Shown piece by piece: positions 44,211-56,215 of a stretch of DNA of 64,000 nucleotides. The number at the start of each line of letters is the position of its first letter. The stretch's first letter is position 1. Made by a program: the position numbers and the translations under genes. The DNA comes from Girardinichthys multiradiatus (taxonomy: Eukaryota; Chordata; Actinopteri; Cyprinodontiformes; Goodeidae). Below the pieces are notes generated by a model. It was not told where the DNA came from. It did not search any database and saw only the letters and a list, made by a program, of their open reading frames with translations. The DNA lies in NCBI RefSeq assembly GCF_021462225.1, contig NC_061816.1, forward strand, positions 5,327,854 through 5,391,853, given 5' to 3'.

Positions 44211-46380
44211 AGTATTTTAACTCACCACCTTCACATCTGACAGTTATTTTCACAATATTAATGATGCTAGCTTTTACTGAGGCCCTGAATGTCCTCCTGT
44301 GAACCTGCTGGCAGTCTGATCTAATCCCAAAAGAACAACAATGGACAGTCAAAGTGATTAATACAACAAAGAAAACATGTCTTGTTCTTTGAGATAAGAG
44401 GATATCTGTGTGAGCCAGATTACACACAGGAACAACTGTTGGTTAGAGAGCCTGAGCAGCTCCAGGATCCAGCAGCTGGGTGTCCTGATCAGCTCCTTTT
44501 CTATGCAGCTTTCCCTCCATGATGGTCATTCTCCTTTGAAGGCCATCATTCCCTTGTTTCTCAGCACATGAAACTGAAGGAACCTGGTTGTACTTGATTC
44601 CAGTGGTGGAGCAGACTGATGGCTGTGAGAGAGAGCGGTGGAGGAAATGTTTTATTCAGGCTGAATAAGATTGAAGTTTAATGGTAGAGGGACACACACA
44701 AGATGTGACAGAATGAGTCCAATACGACCCTCAACATTCACTCAGAGAGTCCCTGCTGAGAGCTGAAACATGCAGCAGGAGACTTCTGACATTTCCATGT
44801 TGATCTAATTATAAACATGTCCGTCTATCTGTAACTGCTCTGTTGACATCCTTCATACAAGTTGGTTTCTTGCCTTTCACTCATGTTTCCTCCCACGAAG
44901 CCATGATCCATCAGTCATCATTGTTAGAGTGGGACAAATAGACAATTATTTCAACATTTAACTACCACAAATAAACAGAAATGATCTTTTCTTTCTTACC
45001 TCATGAGCCTGAAAATCAACCCTAAATCTGAAATATTTGAGATGCAATAAAATAAAAGAAGTACTCTGACTTTGACGAATCTGGATATAGTATGAACTAC
45101 AACAATTTCATGTTTTATGCAATGAAACTCTATTAATTTTGTCGATATAAATCTGTTACTGGGCTGCACAGCTCTGCTGTTGGTAGCGGAGGTAGCTTGT
45201 AGCAAGAAGGTCTTGTTCAGCCATCCGGGGGAAGCTCCGATCACAGCTGCTGCTCCTCTGCATCCAAAGAAGTTGGCTGAGATGGCCTTCCACTCATTTT
45301 TCTGGGCACATCCTACTGGAAGGAGGTGGCAGAACCAGAAACTGTTAAAGAAACTATGTTTCCTCTCTGGGAACCCCTGGGAATTTTCTTAAACGAGCTG
45401 GAGAGTGTCACTGGGGAGAGGAATGTAGGGATTCCCTCTTGAATCGGTTATGCTCACAACCTGTACCCTTATTCACAAAGATTCTCAGAGACCTCTCAGA
45501 GAGCTCCTATCTTAGTGAGAAGGTGTGGTTATCGCCGTTGCTTGGTGTGATGTTGTCTTCTAAGAGCTGTGATAGGTGGTTGCAAAAGACAAAACAAAAA
45601 AAAGCCAAAAGCGCTCCTAGTAATCAATGGAGAGAAATTAACCAATGACAGAATTTAGACTGGATTCAGAAATGTTTAAACCAAGATAATAAAACTTAGC
45701 AAATTTAAATTAATTGTCAGACAGCATCAAAATGTTTGAACGTAGTTCATTTACATGCTCGTCATTATTTTGATTTGCTTAATTACCTGCCATGCTGGTC
45801 GTTTCCCTACAGCATCTCTTTCATATTAATGTGAACACTCAGATGTCAGCATTTTACTGAGATCTCCTTCTTGTATAATGGGGTTTAGTTTGGTAAAACG
45901 ACCAAAATAAGAAAAAAGGGTGGAAAAATCTGAACAGAGGAGCAGAGGCTGCTGGTGAAGGAGAAGAGAGGAGTGTTGAATGGTAGATTTGGTCCTGGGA
46001 TCACGGTCGGAACCAACAGGCATTCCCAGCAGATCAATGCGTCGTTCCCTCTGCTTTCAGCACCAGGCTGGAATGTGAGCAGCTCTGGTACCTGCTGCAA
46101 TCAGAAGCTAGAGAGGAGATAGCAGCACCAGAGAACTTCTCCACAGATGGGGAACGTTGTAGACAACCATTTAGGCTGAGGCTGCTGATATCATCATGTA
46201 CAACACAGCAAATACTTCTTCACCTCATTTATATCTACCTTCTATGTATATAATGCTTAGATTATTGGACTGTATCTTTTCTAGAGTTTGTATTTATGCA
46301 TGTATGTTTTCTTCAACTTTTCTCAATTTTTTCTAAATGTTTATTTTTGAAAGCATTTTATAGTAAATAATATCTTCTCT
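44211..46380. other. Unassigned region, possible MITE end
   Basis: TTATTCACAAAGATTCTCAG at about 45469 partly mirrors the minus-strand TATTCACGATCCCTCTTAG near 47005, suggesting a decayed Harbinger-like element, but similarity is short. ORFs at 44996-45392 lack family resemblance. No gene supported. Confidence 0.35.
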
Positions 46381-46384
46381 ATTT

Positions 46385-46660
46385 TAATAATAATAATACA
46401 TTTTATTTGTATAGGGCTTTTCTAAAAACTCAAAGACACTTTATAAGAATCAAGCAAAATTACAAAAAGAGCAGTTAAGAACATCATACAAATGAAGGAA
46501 GAAAAAACTAGTAAATACATAGTCATCCATTAAAAGCTGTTCTGAAAAGGTGAGTTTTATGATTCGATTTGAACGTGGATAGGTCTGTACAGACATGAAT
46601 GTGTTTTGGGGAGAGGGTGGGAGCAGCTGTGGAGAAGGCTCTGTCACCGCAGGACTGGTG
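46385..46660 (+). repeat. Dispersed teleost repeat, class uncertain
   Basis: Starts with an AATAATAATA run, then ATTTTATTTGTATAGGGCTT and ACTCAAAGACACTTTATAAG, and ends near GCTGTGGAGAAGGCTCTGTC. These phrases recur in fish genomes as a dispersed repeat, but I cannot assign a superfamily. Confidence 0.45.
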
Positions 46661-48925
46661 CTTGTTTTTATTTTTCATTTCATTTTATTGTTTGTATAGT
46701 TTTTCAGTATTTATTTATGATAATTCATTATTTGTCTATTATTTATCTTTACTAGAGGTTCACCTTCAACCTGTCCTGCTGCTAAAACTATTTAATTTCG
46801 CCCTAGAGGGATAATAGAGTTTATTCTATCTCTATATTGATAATTGTATAATTGTTATAGAAGTTATATTGTTTGGAGAATATCTCTCCTTTCTCTCTGT
46901 CTTTCCACCTTCTTAGACACTCTTAGGATCACTAAAAGTCCTCCTCATTACTCTTAACATTTCCTCACGTCACGAACACTTAAGGCCTAAGAGGGATCGT
47001 GAATACCATTTATCTTACCGAGGGAAAATTAAAAGAAAAATCTGAAGATTCAATGAATTCTCAGATTTTTTTTTTTTTTTGTGAGTGGGAACAATAAATT
47101 ATTATATTCATCTGACTCCTGGCATCTCCTTCTCTGTACTTTGGTCCTACCCACAACCACATGACAAGCAGTCTTCAAGTATCTTGTGTTCTCTTCATCC
47201 TTCTTTCTCTCCTCCATTCTTTTCTCCTTCTCTCCCTTTTTCCTTTTGCCCCATCTTTCTCTCTTTCTAGCTTCTTTTTTTTTCCCTTTTCATTTCCGTC
47301 CCTGTGTCCATTGCAATTGAAACGATCCCAAACCAGTTTCCAATCAAGTTTGTTTTATATATACGTTTATCAAGCGGAGCATTGGTTGTAATGCTCCACT
47401 CGTGAAAGTAAATCTGTTGGGCTTCGTCTTGGCAGACAACAATTCTGAGTGCTACTCAGGGCACATAAAAAAAAATAAAGTAAAAAAGTAAGAAAACCTC
47501 TCCAGTGGGACAATACCAGGAGAAGATGAGATTCGCCCTGAGCTCTGGCCTAGCTGTTGCTTCATGTTGTCTGGAGGACTAGGACAATGCTGGTGGAGGC
47601 GCAGAGAGTGTGCTTCCATCACCAGGAGATTCAATTCAATTCAAAAATACTTTATTAAATACTTATTATAATATTATGAATATAGATCTGCAGCTGTTCA
47701 GTAGATCCAAATGAAGACCTCTCACCTAAAATTCACCCAATCCACACTTCAGATGTTATATTTTTTAGTTTTTTCTGAGATAAATATTAAAATAAAATCA
47801 GTGGACTTTCAGACGCAATGGATAGAGATATGCATATTTGATGCCATGTTCCCATGAATGAGGCAGCAACTACAGCTGCTTCCCCATCTTCCAAACTCTT
47901 CACTGTTAAATAATAATGAAGCTCTTTTTGATTTCAGGTTCAAGTAAAATAAGCCTCTTATGTTATTTTTAATTTCTGTGGAGTTCAAAAAAGAGGTCAA
48001 AGGTGAGCCCTGGTGTGAGCAGACAAGCATATGGTACCAGTAAAACCTGCGACAACGAGTGAAACCATCACATCAGGGTGTAATCTAGACAAAAGGCTTT
48101 ACAGTGATTTTTTTCCCTTCCTAATCTGAGAGAAGGGGGATTAAATCTGTTGCATAGCAACTGTGACATCACTGCCGACCCATTTCACAACGCACAATCA
48201 AAAAGTGAGCTGTTGTGCTGCTTTTTCCTGTTACACCTGCAAGACACTGCAGCAGAGAGCTTTCTGTGAGAGAGGAAAGTCCATGGACTCTCTCCGTGTC
48301 TCCGTGTTCTGTGTTTCCATTAAGGCTGCCCCCCGAGATCCCACTTCACTCTCTGTTGTCGCCACTTCCGCCCTCAGGAAACACACAACAACATGGTGAT
48401 ATAAAACGGCTCAAGGAGAAGAAGAAAGTGTCCTGGAACAACACTGCAGTAGCCTCGTCCACCGATATTCCAAGGCTAAAACTGAAGATATTGCAAAAGA
48501 AATGTGAAAGTTCAACCAGGATGAGGCAATCCTTGAACGTTTACACAAAATGATCCACAACAGAACAAATTATTCATTTTTAGGATAATTATTTATTGAG
48601 TCTTACAGTTTTGAGGACATCAACCACAGGGTTTTTATAACCATTACCATTAAGCTTCTGGGATCATTCTGGATGTTTTTTGACCACTGGCAGGATTGGT
48701 GGAGCTCATTAAATATGCTCAGCTTTCTGTCACGGACCTCGCCACAAATTTGGGTTGAGGTTAGAACTTTGGGAAAAGCCTTTCCAGTTTAACGTTGGGC
48801 TGGGTGATCTAGTCAAAAAAAAAGTTGGGACATGTGTTTGGGATCAGCTGTGTCCAGGTTTTCTAATTATCCAGCTGCTGATTCCCGATCACTTTGCAAC
48901 ACACCTGTACCACTGTCAAGGAAAC
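46661..48925. other. Unassigned region with pyrimidine-rich tract
   Basis: A C/T-rich stretch spans about 47180-47310. CAATTCAATTCAAAAATACT near 47635 is the complement of a common fish LINE-type tail. Overlapping plus-strand ORFs at 48163-48553 lie in a less AT-rich patch, but I do not recognise them. Confidence 0.4.
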
Positions 48926-48985
48926 AAATCTACAGCATGATGCGACCACCTCCATGCTTGGCAGCTGGTTCAGTGCTCAAACGTC
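48926..48985 (-). mobile_element. Short Tc1-like fragment
   Basis: CAGCATGATGCGACCACCTC is the complement of the Tc1 GGGxIMLW codon block. Only about 60 bp are recognisable. Confidence 0.45.
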
Positions 48986-49059
48986 TGTCTACAGAAAGAT
49001 AAATATACTTATCAAGTTTTCCAAAAATTATTAATTTTATTAAATAAGGAAAATCGTTC

Positions 49060-50060
49060 CAAACCAACCTGGCTCTATGGGAAAAAGTATTTACACCCTA
49101 AATCTTTTAACTGGTTGTTCCACCCTTGCCAACAACAACTGACATCAAGCAATTGTGATAGCTGCTAATGAGTCTTTTACATCACTGTCGAGGACTTTGA
49201 CCCTCTCTGCTTTGCTGAATTGTTTTAATTCGAACACATGAGGTTTTCTCAGCATGAACAACCTGTTTAAGGTCACTTCACAGCATCTTGATTAGATTTA
49301 AATCTAAGGCTTTGACTAGGCCACACCAAGTCTGTATTTTCTTTCCTTTTTGAGCAATTCTGAAGTGGACTTTCTGATTTATTTTAGATCATTGTCCTTC
49401 TGCAGAACCTAATGCTTTAGTGGAAGATCACAAACTGATGATCAGACATTCTCTACCTGGATCTTCTGGTAAAGAACATAATCCATGGTTCCATCAATTA
49501 CAGCAAGTTGTTTGGGTCCTAAAGCAGCAAAGCAGCCCCAGACCATAATTCTACCACCACTATGTTTAATTTTAGGCATGATGTTTAATTTTTTTAAATC
49601 TGTGTTAATTTTACACCAGATGCAATGGGACAAAAACTTCCCAAAAATAACTCTTTGGGATCTTTACTACGTTTTTATTGGTAAACTTGATATAGATCTT
49701 TGTGTTCTTTTGGGGCAGCAGTGGTTCTGGCCTTGGAACTTTCCCATGGAGGCCATTTTTGCCCAGTCTCTATTTATTGTTGTAAAATAGTGAACTCTGA
49801 CCTTAATTGAGGGAGTAAGATCTGCAGAGCTTTAGATGTTGTTCAGGACTCTTCCGTGACCTCCTGAATGATGCACTCTTTGAGTAATTTAGGTAGGCTC
49901 ACCATTCTTGGTAAGGTTCACAAGTGTTTCATGTTTCCTCCATTTGTGGATTATGGCTCTCGCTGTGGTTCTCCAGAGTACCGAAGCCTTAGTTTTGGCT
50001 TGGAAACCCTTTCCTGACTGATGGATGTCAATGACCTTCTTTCAAATCTCTTTTTGGAGA
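49060..50060 (-). mobile_element. Decayed Tc1-like transposon, about 1 kb
   Basis: Minus-strand ORF 49633-49442 reads MPKIKHSGGRIMVWGCFAAL then GPKQLAVIDGTMDYVLYQKI, a clear Tc1 transposase block. Flanking AAAAAGTATTTACACCC near 49082 and the stretch to about 50060 resemble the non-coding and N-terminal parts of the same family on the minus strand. Stops and frameshifts make it inactive. Confidence 0.7.
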
Positions 50061-52739
50061 TGCTCTTTGAATTTATACAGGTTATTTTTGTCTGATATTA
50101 GAATAACTTTAATGATCTGAAACTCTGAGGTATGACAGAGAAGTAAGTGAAAGTGTAAGTGAAATAAACACATCTTCACAACACTGTGATCTAACCATGT
50201 TAGAGCCGCATCTGTGGACAGAAATGAAGTCCAACTGCTTTTGCTTTCCTGGTCTGCTCTTAGAGTTTCACTGCTAATCTGCTTTATTTCTATGTAAGTG
50301 GAAGTATTTATGTCGACTGCTATCCATCCCAAACCAAGGCTTGAGTATAACACAGTTTTAAGTGCTCTCATGTGTATCGCATCCGTGTTGCAGCCAGTCG
50401 GCCGCCAGCAGAGCTCCTGTCCCATCAGCTTGCATTTAGCTGCTTGATTTTCCCCAAGGCTGGATCTCCTGATCTGAATCTGTTGGATGAATCATTCAGA
50501 GGAAGATGCTCTCTGCTTAATTTGACTCATGCCCCTCGGCTATGGGGAGCAGTCATGCTCTTCTTGCTGGTTAAACGTGGGTGAAGAGGCTGTGATTAAG
50601 GAGAGTCCTGAAACAAGGCTAGCTGCTTCTCAGAGTGATTAAATGTGTGTCTCCGTGAGGCAGACATCACACTGATCTGAGGTCAGTGGTTCTTCACACA
50701 TTGTGTGAGCTCTGCTGCAGAATGGATAACCTCTTGAAAGCTGTGATGGCTTTATATAGGATATATTTGTTACTTTTGAAGTTAGTCGTAAGAAATCATC
50801 TTCAAGCTGGCACTGCTTACTCTGGTGCCCTTTGCAGTCTGATTTGTAGGCATCCCAACCAGTACTTTGTTGCAGAATGAAGCCTTGTCCCAGACCAGAT
50901 TGTCCATTTTCCCTTAATAGGGTCCAGCTGGACATAGAGCTGTGTGCTGGTCACGCCTTTGATTTGATCTGCCATTCCTGAAGAAGAAATCGAATGTTTT
51001 TTGTTTGGTAAACAGATGCATTATCATCTTAAAATAACACTTTATCGTCAGCAAATTTGCAGACTTTGCATCAATACATCTCCTTATCATCACTGACTGT
51101 GGAAATGTCAATCGGTCATCATGATCTCATTGGTTAATGCAGATTCCGGATCCATCTGAGAACCTAATTTTTCATCTGGTCGTGCATTCATGTTGGAGCT
51201 AGATTATCCTGTGAGCTCAGCGATTATTCCCACCTGTCGTAGCGGCTGACGCGGTTGTTTTGGAACTGCTGACAGGACTTATGGTTGATGTAGGAAAATA
51301 AAGTCTGAGCATTTTAGTTTGACATGATTCTCCTTATTATTCTCCTTGCCAAATTTTCTGGAGACCTAGTGGGGTTTTCAACATGCAGCTTGAGGAGTTT
51401 TCTGCAGCTGAACAGAACACAAGTGTACCCAAACTGAAGAACAGATCTGAGTTAAAAACATTGATATAACAACCCAAAAGGTTGTTCTCTGAGGAAATTC
51501 TGGAGACCAACACCTACTATGACAGACCCATTTGAGTCCCGTGCACACAGTGTGGAAGGTGGTTTGCTGTATGGGTGGTTTTTTTCCCCCAGTTATTTAC
51601 AGAATCAGCAAAACAAACTAAAGCTGAAACTGTGATAGTTTTTTTTTTTTTTTTTTACAGAGTGGGAAATAATCTCAAACCTTTTAGTGGTCGGTGTAAA
51701 TGGAAAACGCTATATAAATTCAGTCCATTTACGTTCATCATTTAAAATATATGTGGATTAAGGCCATGACAGTGATTTGATTTCTCTTCAACCGTGATTT
51801 TATGTCTTTATCATAAAAATGTATACATATCTAATCATACAATGAAAAAACAAAAATAATAATATTGTATATTTTTTATGTACTTCTTTTCAAAATGAAA
51901 ATCTTGTAATTGTTTTATCGGGTCGGTCCATGTCTGTTTTTCAATTTGTTGTTCTCATCATAAACCAAGTTGTTACCTGTTTTTGTTTTAAAATGCAAAA
52001 TGTCAAATTGAAATATTAGTGGATTTCCTGCTTTTTAGGTCAAACACAGATGAGTTCAAGTACAATGGTACAAAGCCAAGAATGCCCTGAAAAATCTCTC
52101 TTTTGTGTGTTTTCAAAACTTAAAGGAACGTTTTATAAAACTCAAACTGTTCTTTTTTAATAATCTCAGTTTAGTAAAGAATAATCCAGTTGAGGTCTGA
52201 CCAGTCTAAATATTTAAGATTTTAAACTACAGATAGACAGACCTCTTAAAAAATACCCTTACATTTGGCACCAAATTATTAGCTACAAACCAAATAAGTT
52301 CAGCATCATCAGGCATATGCAGTGTAGAGAAATAAACAATAGTAGTATAATTAAGGATGTAACTGAAGATAACCTTTAAATTTCTAATTATTCATATCCC
52401 ACCCCTCTGTGGCTGCCCTGGGCAGTATGACATAGCCCATTATGGGCTCTGACATCACAGGATGAATTTGCTAGTTAAGTTTTGGGGGGCTTATTGCTGG
52501 TGACTATATGTTTTTATTTAAAATATAATCAGATGATTAAATAAAATTAGAACTTATCTGTGTTTGATGCTAAAATCGACTCATTTCAGTTTCATACTCC
52601 TTGTCTGTGTTTTTACTGCAAGTTTCTGAGCGGAAGATCTGTAGGAAAACATGCAAATTTAGTATCTGGAAGGTAGATCTTTTGGTTTCTGTGGAACCAC
52701 CTCCCAGTTTGAGTCCGTGAGGCAGACAACCTGTCTACC
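50061..52739. other. Unassigned region
   Basis: No gene recognised. The 127-codon minus ORF at 50042-50425 partly overlaps the Tc1 remnant. A T-run at about 51641-51656 is present, and 51840-51920 is very AT-rich. Confidence 0.4.
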
Positions 52740-53445
52740 GTAAAGGCTAGGCTAAAAACTTTCCTTTTTGATAAAACTTATAGTTAGAGTGGCTTAGGTT
52801 ATCTTGAACTATCTTTGTAGTTATGCTGCTATAGGCTTAGGCTGCTGGAGGACATAATGACCACTTTGCCTCACTCTGCTATTTTCTCCTACTACTCTCC
52901 ATTTTTTATGTTCTCCTTCTAGAGATGATACTGTCTTTCAGTGTTTAACCCTGTCTCTGCCCTAGCTATTGGTTGAGCTTTTGCTGTGACTAACTTCATG
53001 TGATTTCTTTCATCCTCTAGCCTTGAAAACTGGCTGATTTATCTGCTTAGCTGTCTTTCTTTGATGAAGCAACTAGAGAAGCTACTACTATCTTTAACAT
53101 TCTACTTTTCTTTCACATTGAAAGTACTCCTGGATCAGTACTTTTGTGTTTCTTTGTGTGTTCTGCTGGATGTTTTTTTTTCCCGTTAAATGGTAGTTTT
53201 CCTTTCCACTGTCCTACATGCTCACCCAGGAGTGAATGCTGCAAGTCACTGACTCCATGCAATCTGCTGGGTTTTCTTAAATTGTTAACCAATTATTATA
53301 ATATACTAAACTTGACTGCACTGTTTGATAATTAGGAACAATTAGAATGTAATTGACTTGAAATATGCATGAGTCGAATGAATTGGCTTTGTAAAGTGCC
53401 TTGAGACAACAGGGGCTGTGAATTGGCGCTATATAAATAAACTGA
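52740..53445 (+). mobile_element. LINE (L2-like) 3' end
   Basis: Starts with GTAAAGGCTAGGCTAAAAAC and ends TTGGCGCTATATAAATAAAC preceded by TAAAGTGCCTTGAGACAAC, the characteristic 3' tail of L2-type fish LINEs and their derivatives. No reverse transcriptase remains. Confidence 0.6.
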
Positions 53446-53612
53446 ATTAAATTATATAGTACTTGTGCGGTGCCCTTCGGGTGCTTATCAGGCAGCTTTA
53501 GTTGTTCTCCGCCCAGTCAGAACGCTTATCGGGCCGCTGACGGAGCTCCACCCGCCGCTCCACAGCCTGCAGGGTAAGTGGAGGGGCAGGAGCTCCAGTT
53601 GGTGCTTGGCGG

Positions 53613-53839
53613 ATGACGCGTGATCAGGTGGAGGCAAAACTCCTTACTGCGGGAGGGGGAGGCTCAGAAAGACTCCTCTTTTTCCGTTGGCAGCAGCTGA
53701 ATGAGCAGCACCGACCTCTCCAGGAGCAGCGGCTGTACACCGACGGGCTGCCCCGGCCGCTCAGAACCGTGGAGCGGGCTGCAGGCTGCACTGAGCCCGA
53801 GAAGGAGGCTCTGAAAGCGTTTTGCAGGAGCTTCAGGTA
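53613..53839 (+). CDS. Candidate first exon of an unidentified gene
   Basis: A CpG-rich, GC-rich island (about 53465-53840) in AT-rich surroundings contains an open frame from the ATG at 53613 that ends at a good donor, CTTCAG|GTAAAA (53839/53840). The peptide begins MTRDQVEAKLLTAGGGGSER and ends ALKAFCRSFR; it is charged, without signal peptide or known motif. The Kozak context is weak (C at -3), and another strong donor, CAGG|GTAAGT, lies at about 53574, so the island may be a promoter with non-coding exons. No partner exon was found downstream. The function is unknown. Confidence 0.3.
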
Positions 53840-53840
53840 A

Positions 53841-54604
53841 AACGGATTCCTGTCTGTCTAATCTGCTGCACAGGTGCGCCTCCTCGGTCAGAAGTTGATC
53901 CTTCAGAGTTCAGTTAAACTTAAAAGAAGAACCATAAAACAGATTTACTGCAGGAGGACAAACGGAGACAGAAGGTTAGAAACGGCTGTTTTAATCAGAT
54001 TAAATCTGTATGAGCTGGGATCTGAAGAGCTGCTCCTGCTGCTGCAAATGTTCCTTTTCCTTTTATTAAGCCTATTCATGCTTTAAATGTTCAGTTTAAT
54101 TATCAGCCAATTTATGCGTGCATTTATAATATTTTGCACAGTTTTGTGCAACAAAAACATGCAAAATGTGTTCTGTTATTTGTTTTTCAGAGTGCAAAGT
54201 TTATACAAGCTGCATGTTTAACTTTTAACACAAGCAGGTGGCTTATTGCACAGTGGTGCTGCAGGGAGAAGAGCTTTCCTGTGTTGGTTAGAGGTTTCAG
54301 CAGGCAGCCTGGATGCAAGCTCCTTTAAAACACTCAGATAAACAGTTTTCTACCTGTGGCGCTCTGAACTCCGTGAAGATGTTTTATAGCTGCATCAGCA
54401 TTCAGAGCTGGACGCCGCTTCAGCAACGAGCGGCAAAATATGAAGATCTGTGTGGAGTTTCCTTTAAACAGCATGAAGACATCTTTAATTTACTTTGATC
54501 CGTCTAATGTGTGCTTTTTAGTCATTTCAATACCTTCCTCGTCTCTGAACTGCAGCTGCTGGACTTCAAAGATGTTTCTCCTCCTTGTTACTCAGGGATC
54601 TATA
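53841..54604. other. Possible intron between candidate exon and Tc1 element
   Basis: Several short ORFs without family resemblance and no defined repeat before the Tc1 insertion at 54605. Confidence 0.4.
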
Positions 54605-54804
54605 CAGGTCCTTCTCAAAATATTAGCATATTGTGATAAAGTTCATTATTTTCCATAATGTAATGATGAAAATTTAACATTCATATATTTTAGATTCATT
54701 GCACACTAACTGAAATATTTCAGGTCTTTTATTGTCTTAATACGGATGATTTTGGCATACAGCTCATGAAAACCCAAAATTCCTATCTCACAAAATTAGC
54801 ATAT
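54605..54804 (+). repeat. Left terminal inverted repeat of the Tc1 element
   Basis: 200 bp, inverse complement of 56016-56215 with one visible mismatch. The outer end CAGGTCCTTCTC and inner TCACAAAATTAGCATAT are identical in both copies; internal transposase-binding repeats are expected but not resolved here. Confidence 0.93.
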
Positions 54805-54932
54805 CATTAAAAGGGTCTCTAAACGAGCTATGAACCTAATCATCTGAATCAACAAGTTAACTCTAAACACCTGCAAAAAATTCCTGAGGCCTTTAAAACT
54901 CCCAGCCTGGTTCATCACTCAAAACCCCAATC

Positions 54933-55937
54933 ATGGGTAAGACTGCCGACCTGACTGCTATCCAGAAGGCCACTATTGACACCCTCAAGCAAGAGGGTAA
55001 GACACAGAAAGAAATTTCTGAACAAATAGGCTGTTCCCAGAGTGCTGTATCAAGGCACCTCAGTGGGAAGTCTGTGGGAAGGAAAAAGTGTGTCAGAAAA
55101 CGCTGCACAATGAAAAGAGGTGACCGGACCCTGAGGAAGATTGTGGAGAAGGGCCAATTCCAGACCTTGGGGGACCTGCGGAAGCAGTGGACTGAGTCTG
55201 GAGTAGAAACATCCAGAGCCACCGTGCACAGGCGTGTGCAGGAAATGGGCTACAGGTGCCGCATTCCCCAGGTCAAGCCACTTTTGAACAAGAAACAGCG
55301 GCAGAAGCACCTGACCTGGGCTACAGAGAAGCAGCAATGGACTGTTGCTCAGTGGTCCAAAGTACTTTTTTCGGATGAAAGCAAATTCTGCATGTCATTT
55401 GGAAATCAAGGTGCCAGAGTCTGGAGGAAGACTGGGGAGAAGGAAATGCCAAAATGCCAGAAGTCCAGTGTAAAGTACCCACAGTCAGTGATGGTCTGGG
55501 GTGCCATGTCAGCTGCTGGTGTTGGTCCACTGTGTTTTATCAAGGGCAGGGTCAATGCAGCTAGCTATCAGGAGATTTTGGAGCACTTCATGCTTCCATC
55601 TGCTGAAAAGCTTTATGGAGATGAAGATTTCATTTTTCAGCACGACCAGGCACCTACTCACAGTGCCAAAACCACTGGTAAATGGTTTACTGACCATGGT
55701 ATCACTGTGCTCAATTGGCCTGCCAACTCTCCTGACCTGAACCCCATAGAGAATCTGTGGGATATTGTGAAGAGAACGTTGAGAGACTCAAGACCCAACA
55801 CTCTGGATGAGCTAAAGGTCGCTATCGAAGCATCCCGGGCCTCCATAAGACCTCAGCAGTGCCACAGGCTGATTGCCTCCATGCCACGCCGCATTGAAGC
55901 AGTCATTTCTGCCAAAGGATTCCCGACCAAGTATTGA
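54933..55937 (+). CDS. Tc1-family DD34E transposase, intact
   Basis: Cut-and-paste DNA transposase of 334 residues, normal length for Tc1, with no stop or frameshift. The ATG lies in AATCATGG, a good start context. Residues 1 to about 110 form the paired-like bipartite DNA-binding domain: helix-turn-helix KTQKEISEQIGCSQSAVSRH (23-42), a basic linker with SVGRKK (47-52), and a second HTH ending in ATVHRRVQEMGYRCR. The RNase-H-like catalytic domain carries D148 (LFSDESKF), D238 (QHDQAPTHSAK) and E273 (NSPDLNPIENLW), with 34 residues between the last two. The block SVMVWGAMSAAG precedes D238. All catalytic residues are present, so activity is possible though untested. It ends SAKGFPTKY. Confidence 0.95.
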   Translation: MGKTADLTAIQKATIDTLKQEGKTQKEISEQIGCSQSAVSRHLSGKSVGRKKCVRKRCTMKRGDRTLRKIVEKGQFQTLGDLRKQWTESGVETSRATVHRRVQEMGYRCRIPQVKPLLNKKQRQKHLTWATEKQQWTVAQWSKVLFSDESKFCMSFGNQGARVWRKTGEKEMPKCQKSSVKYPQSVMVWGAMSAAGVGPLCFIKGRVNAASYQEILEHFMLPSAEKLYGDEDFIFQHDQAPTHSAKTTGKWFTDHGITVLNWPANSPDLNPIENLWDIVKRTLRDSRPNTLDELKVAIEASRASIRPQQCHRLIASMPRRIEAVISAKGFPTKY

Positions 55938-56015
55938 GTGCATAACTGTACATGATTATTTGAAGGTTGATGTTTTTTTGTATTAAAAACACTTTTCTTT
56001 TATTGGTCGGATGAA

Positions 56016-56215
56016 ATATGCTAATTTTGTGAGATAGGAATTTTGAGTTTTCATGAGCTGTATGCCAAAATCATCCGTATTAAGACAATAAAAGACCTGA
56101 AATATTTCAGTTAGTGTGCAATGAATCTAAAATATATGAATGTTAAATTTTCATCATTACATTATGGAAAATAATGAACTTTATCACAATATGCTAATAT
56201 TTTGAGAAGGACCTG
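56016..56215 (-). repeat. Right terminal inverted repeat of the Tc1 element
   Basis: 200 bp, counterpart of the left repeat, ending GGACCTG followed by the flanking TATA. Confidence 0.93.

Larger units (their letters stand above)
54605..56215 (+). mobile_element. Complete Tc1-like transposon with 200-bp TIRs
   Basis: The 1611-bp element begins CAGGTCCTTCTCAAAATATT and ends with its inverse complement. The left (54605-54804) and right (56016-56215) terminal inverted repeats are 200 bp long and differ at one position that I can see (CCC versus CTC near the inner end). It is flanked by TA on each side as expected of Tc1/mariner insertion; the local context is TATA, so the exact duplicated TA is ambiguous by one step. 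Between the repeats is an uninterrupted transposase gene. The near-identical repeats imply a recent insertion. Confidence 0.95.

Noticed and set aside
45467..47010. Harbinger-like MITE defined by TATTCAC ends
   Set aside because: Only about 20 partly matching terminal bases and no convincing TWA target duplication, so it is recorded only as a hint in the region description.
54893..55846. Minus-strand ORFs inside the Tc1 element
   Set aside because: They are antisense shadows of the intact plus-strand transposase.
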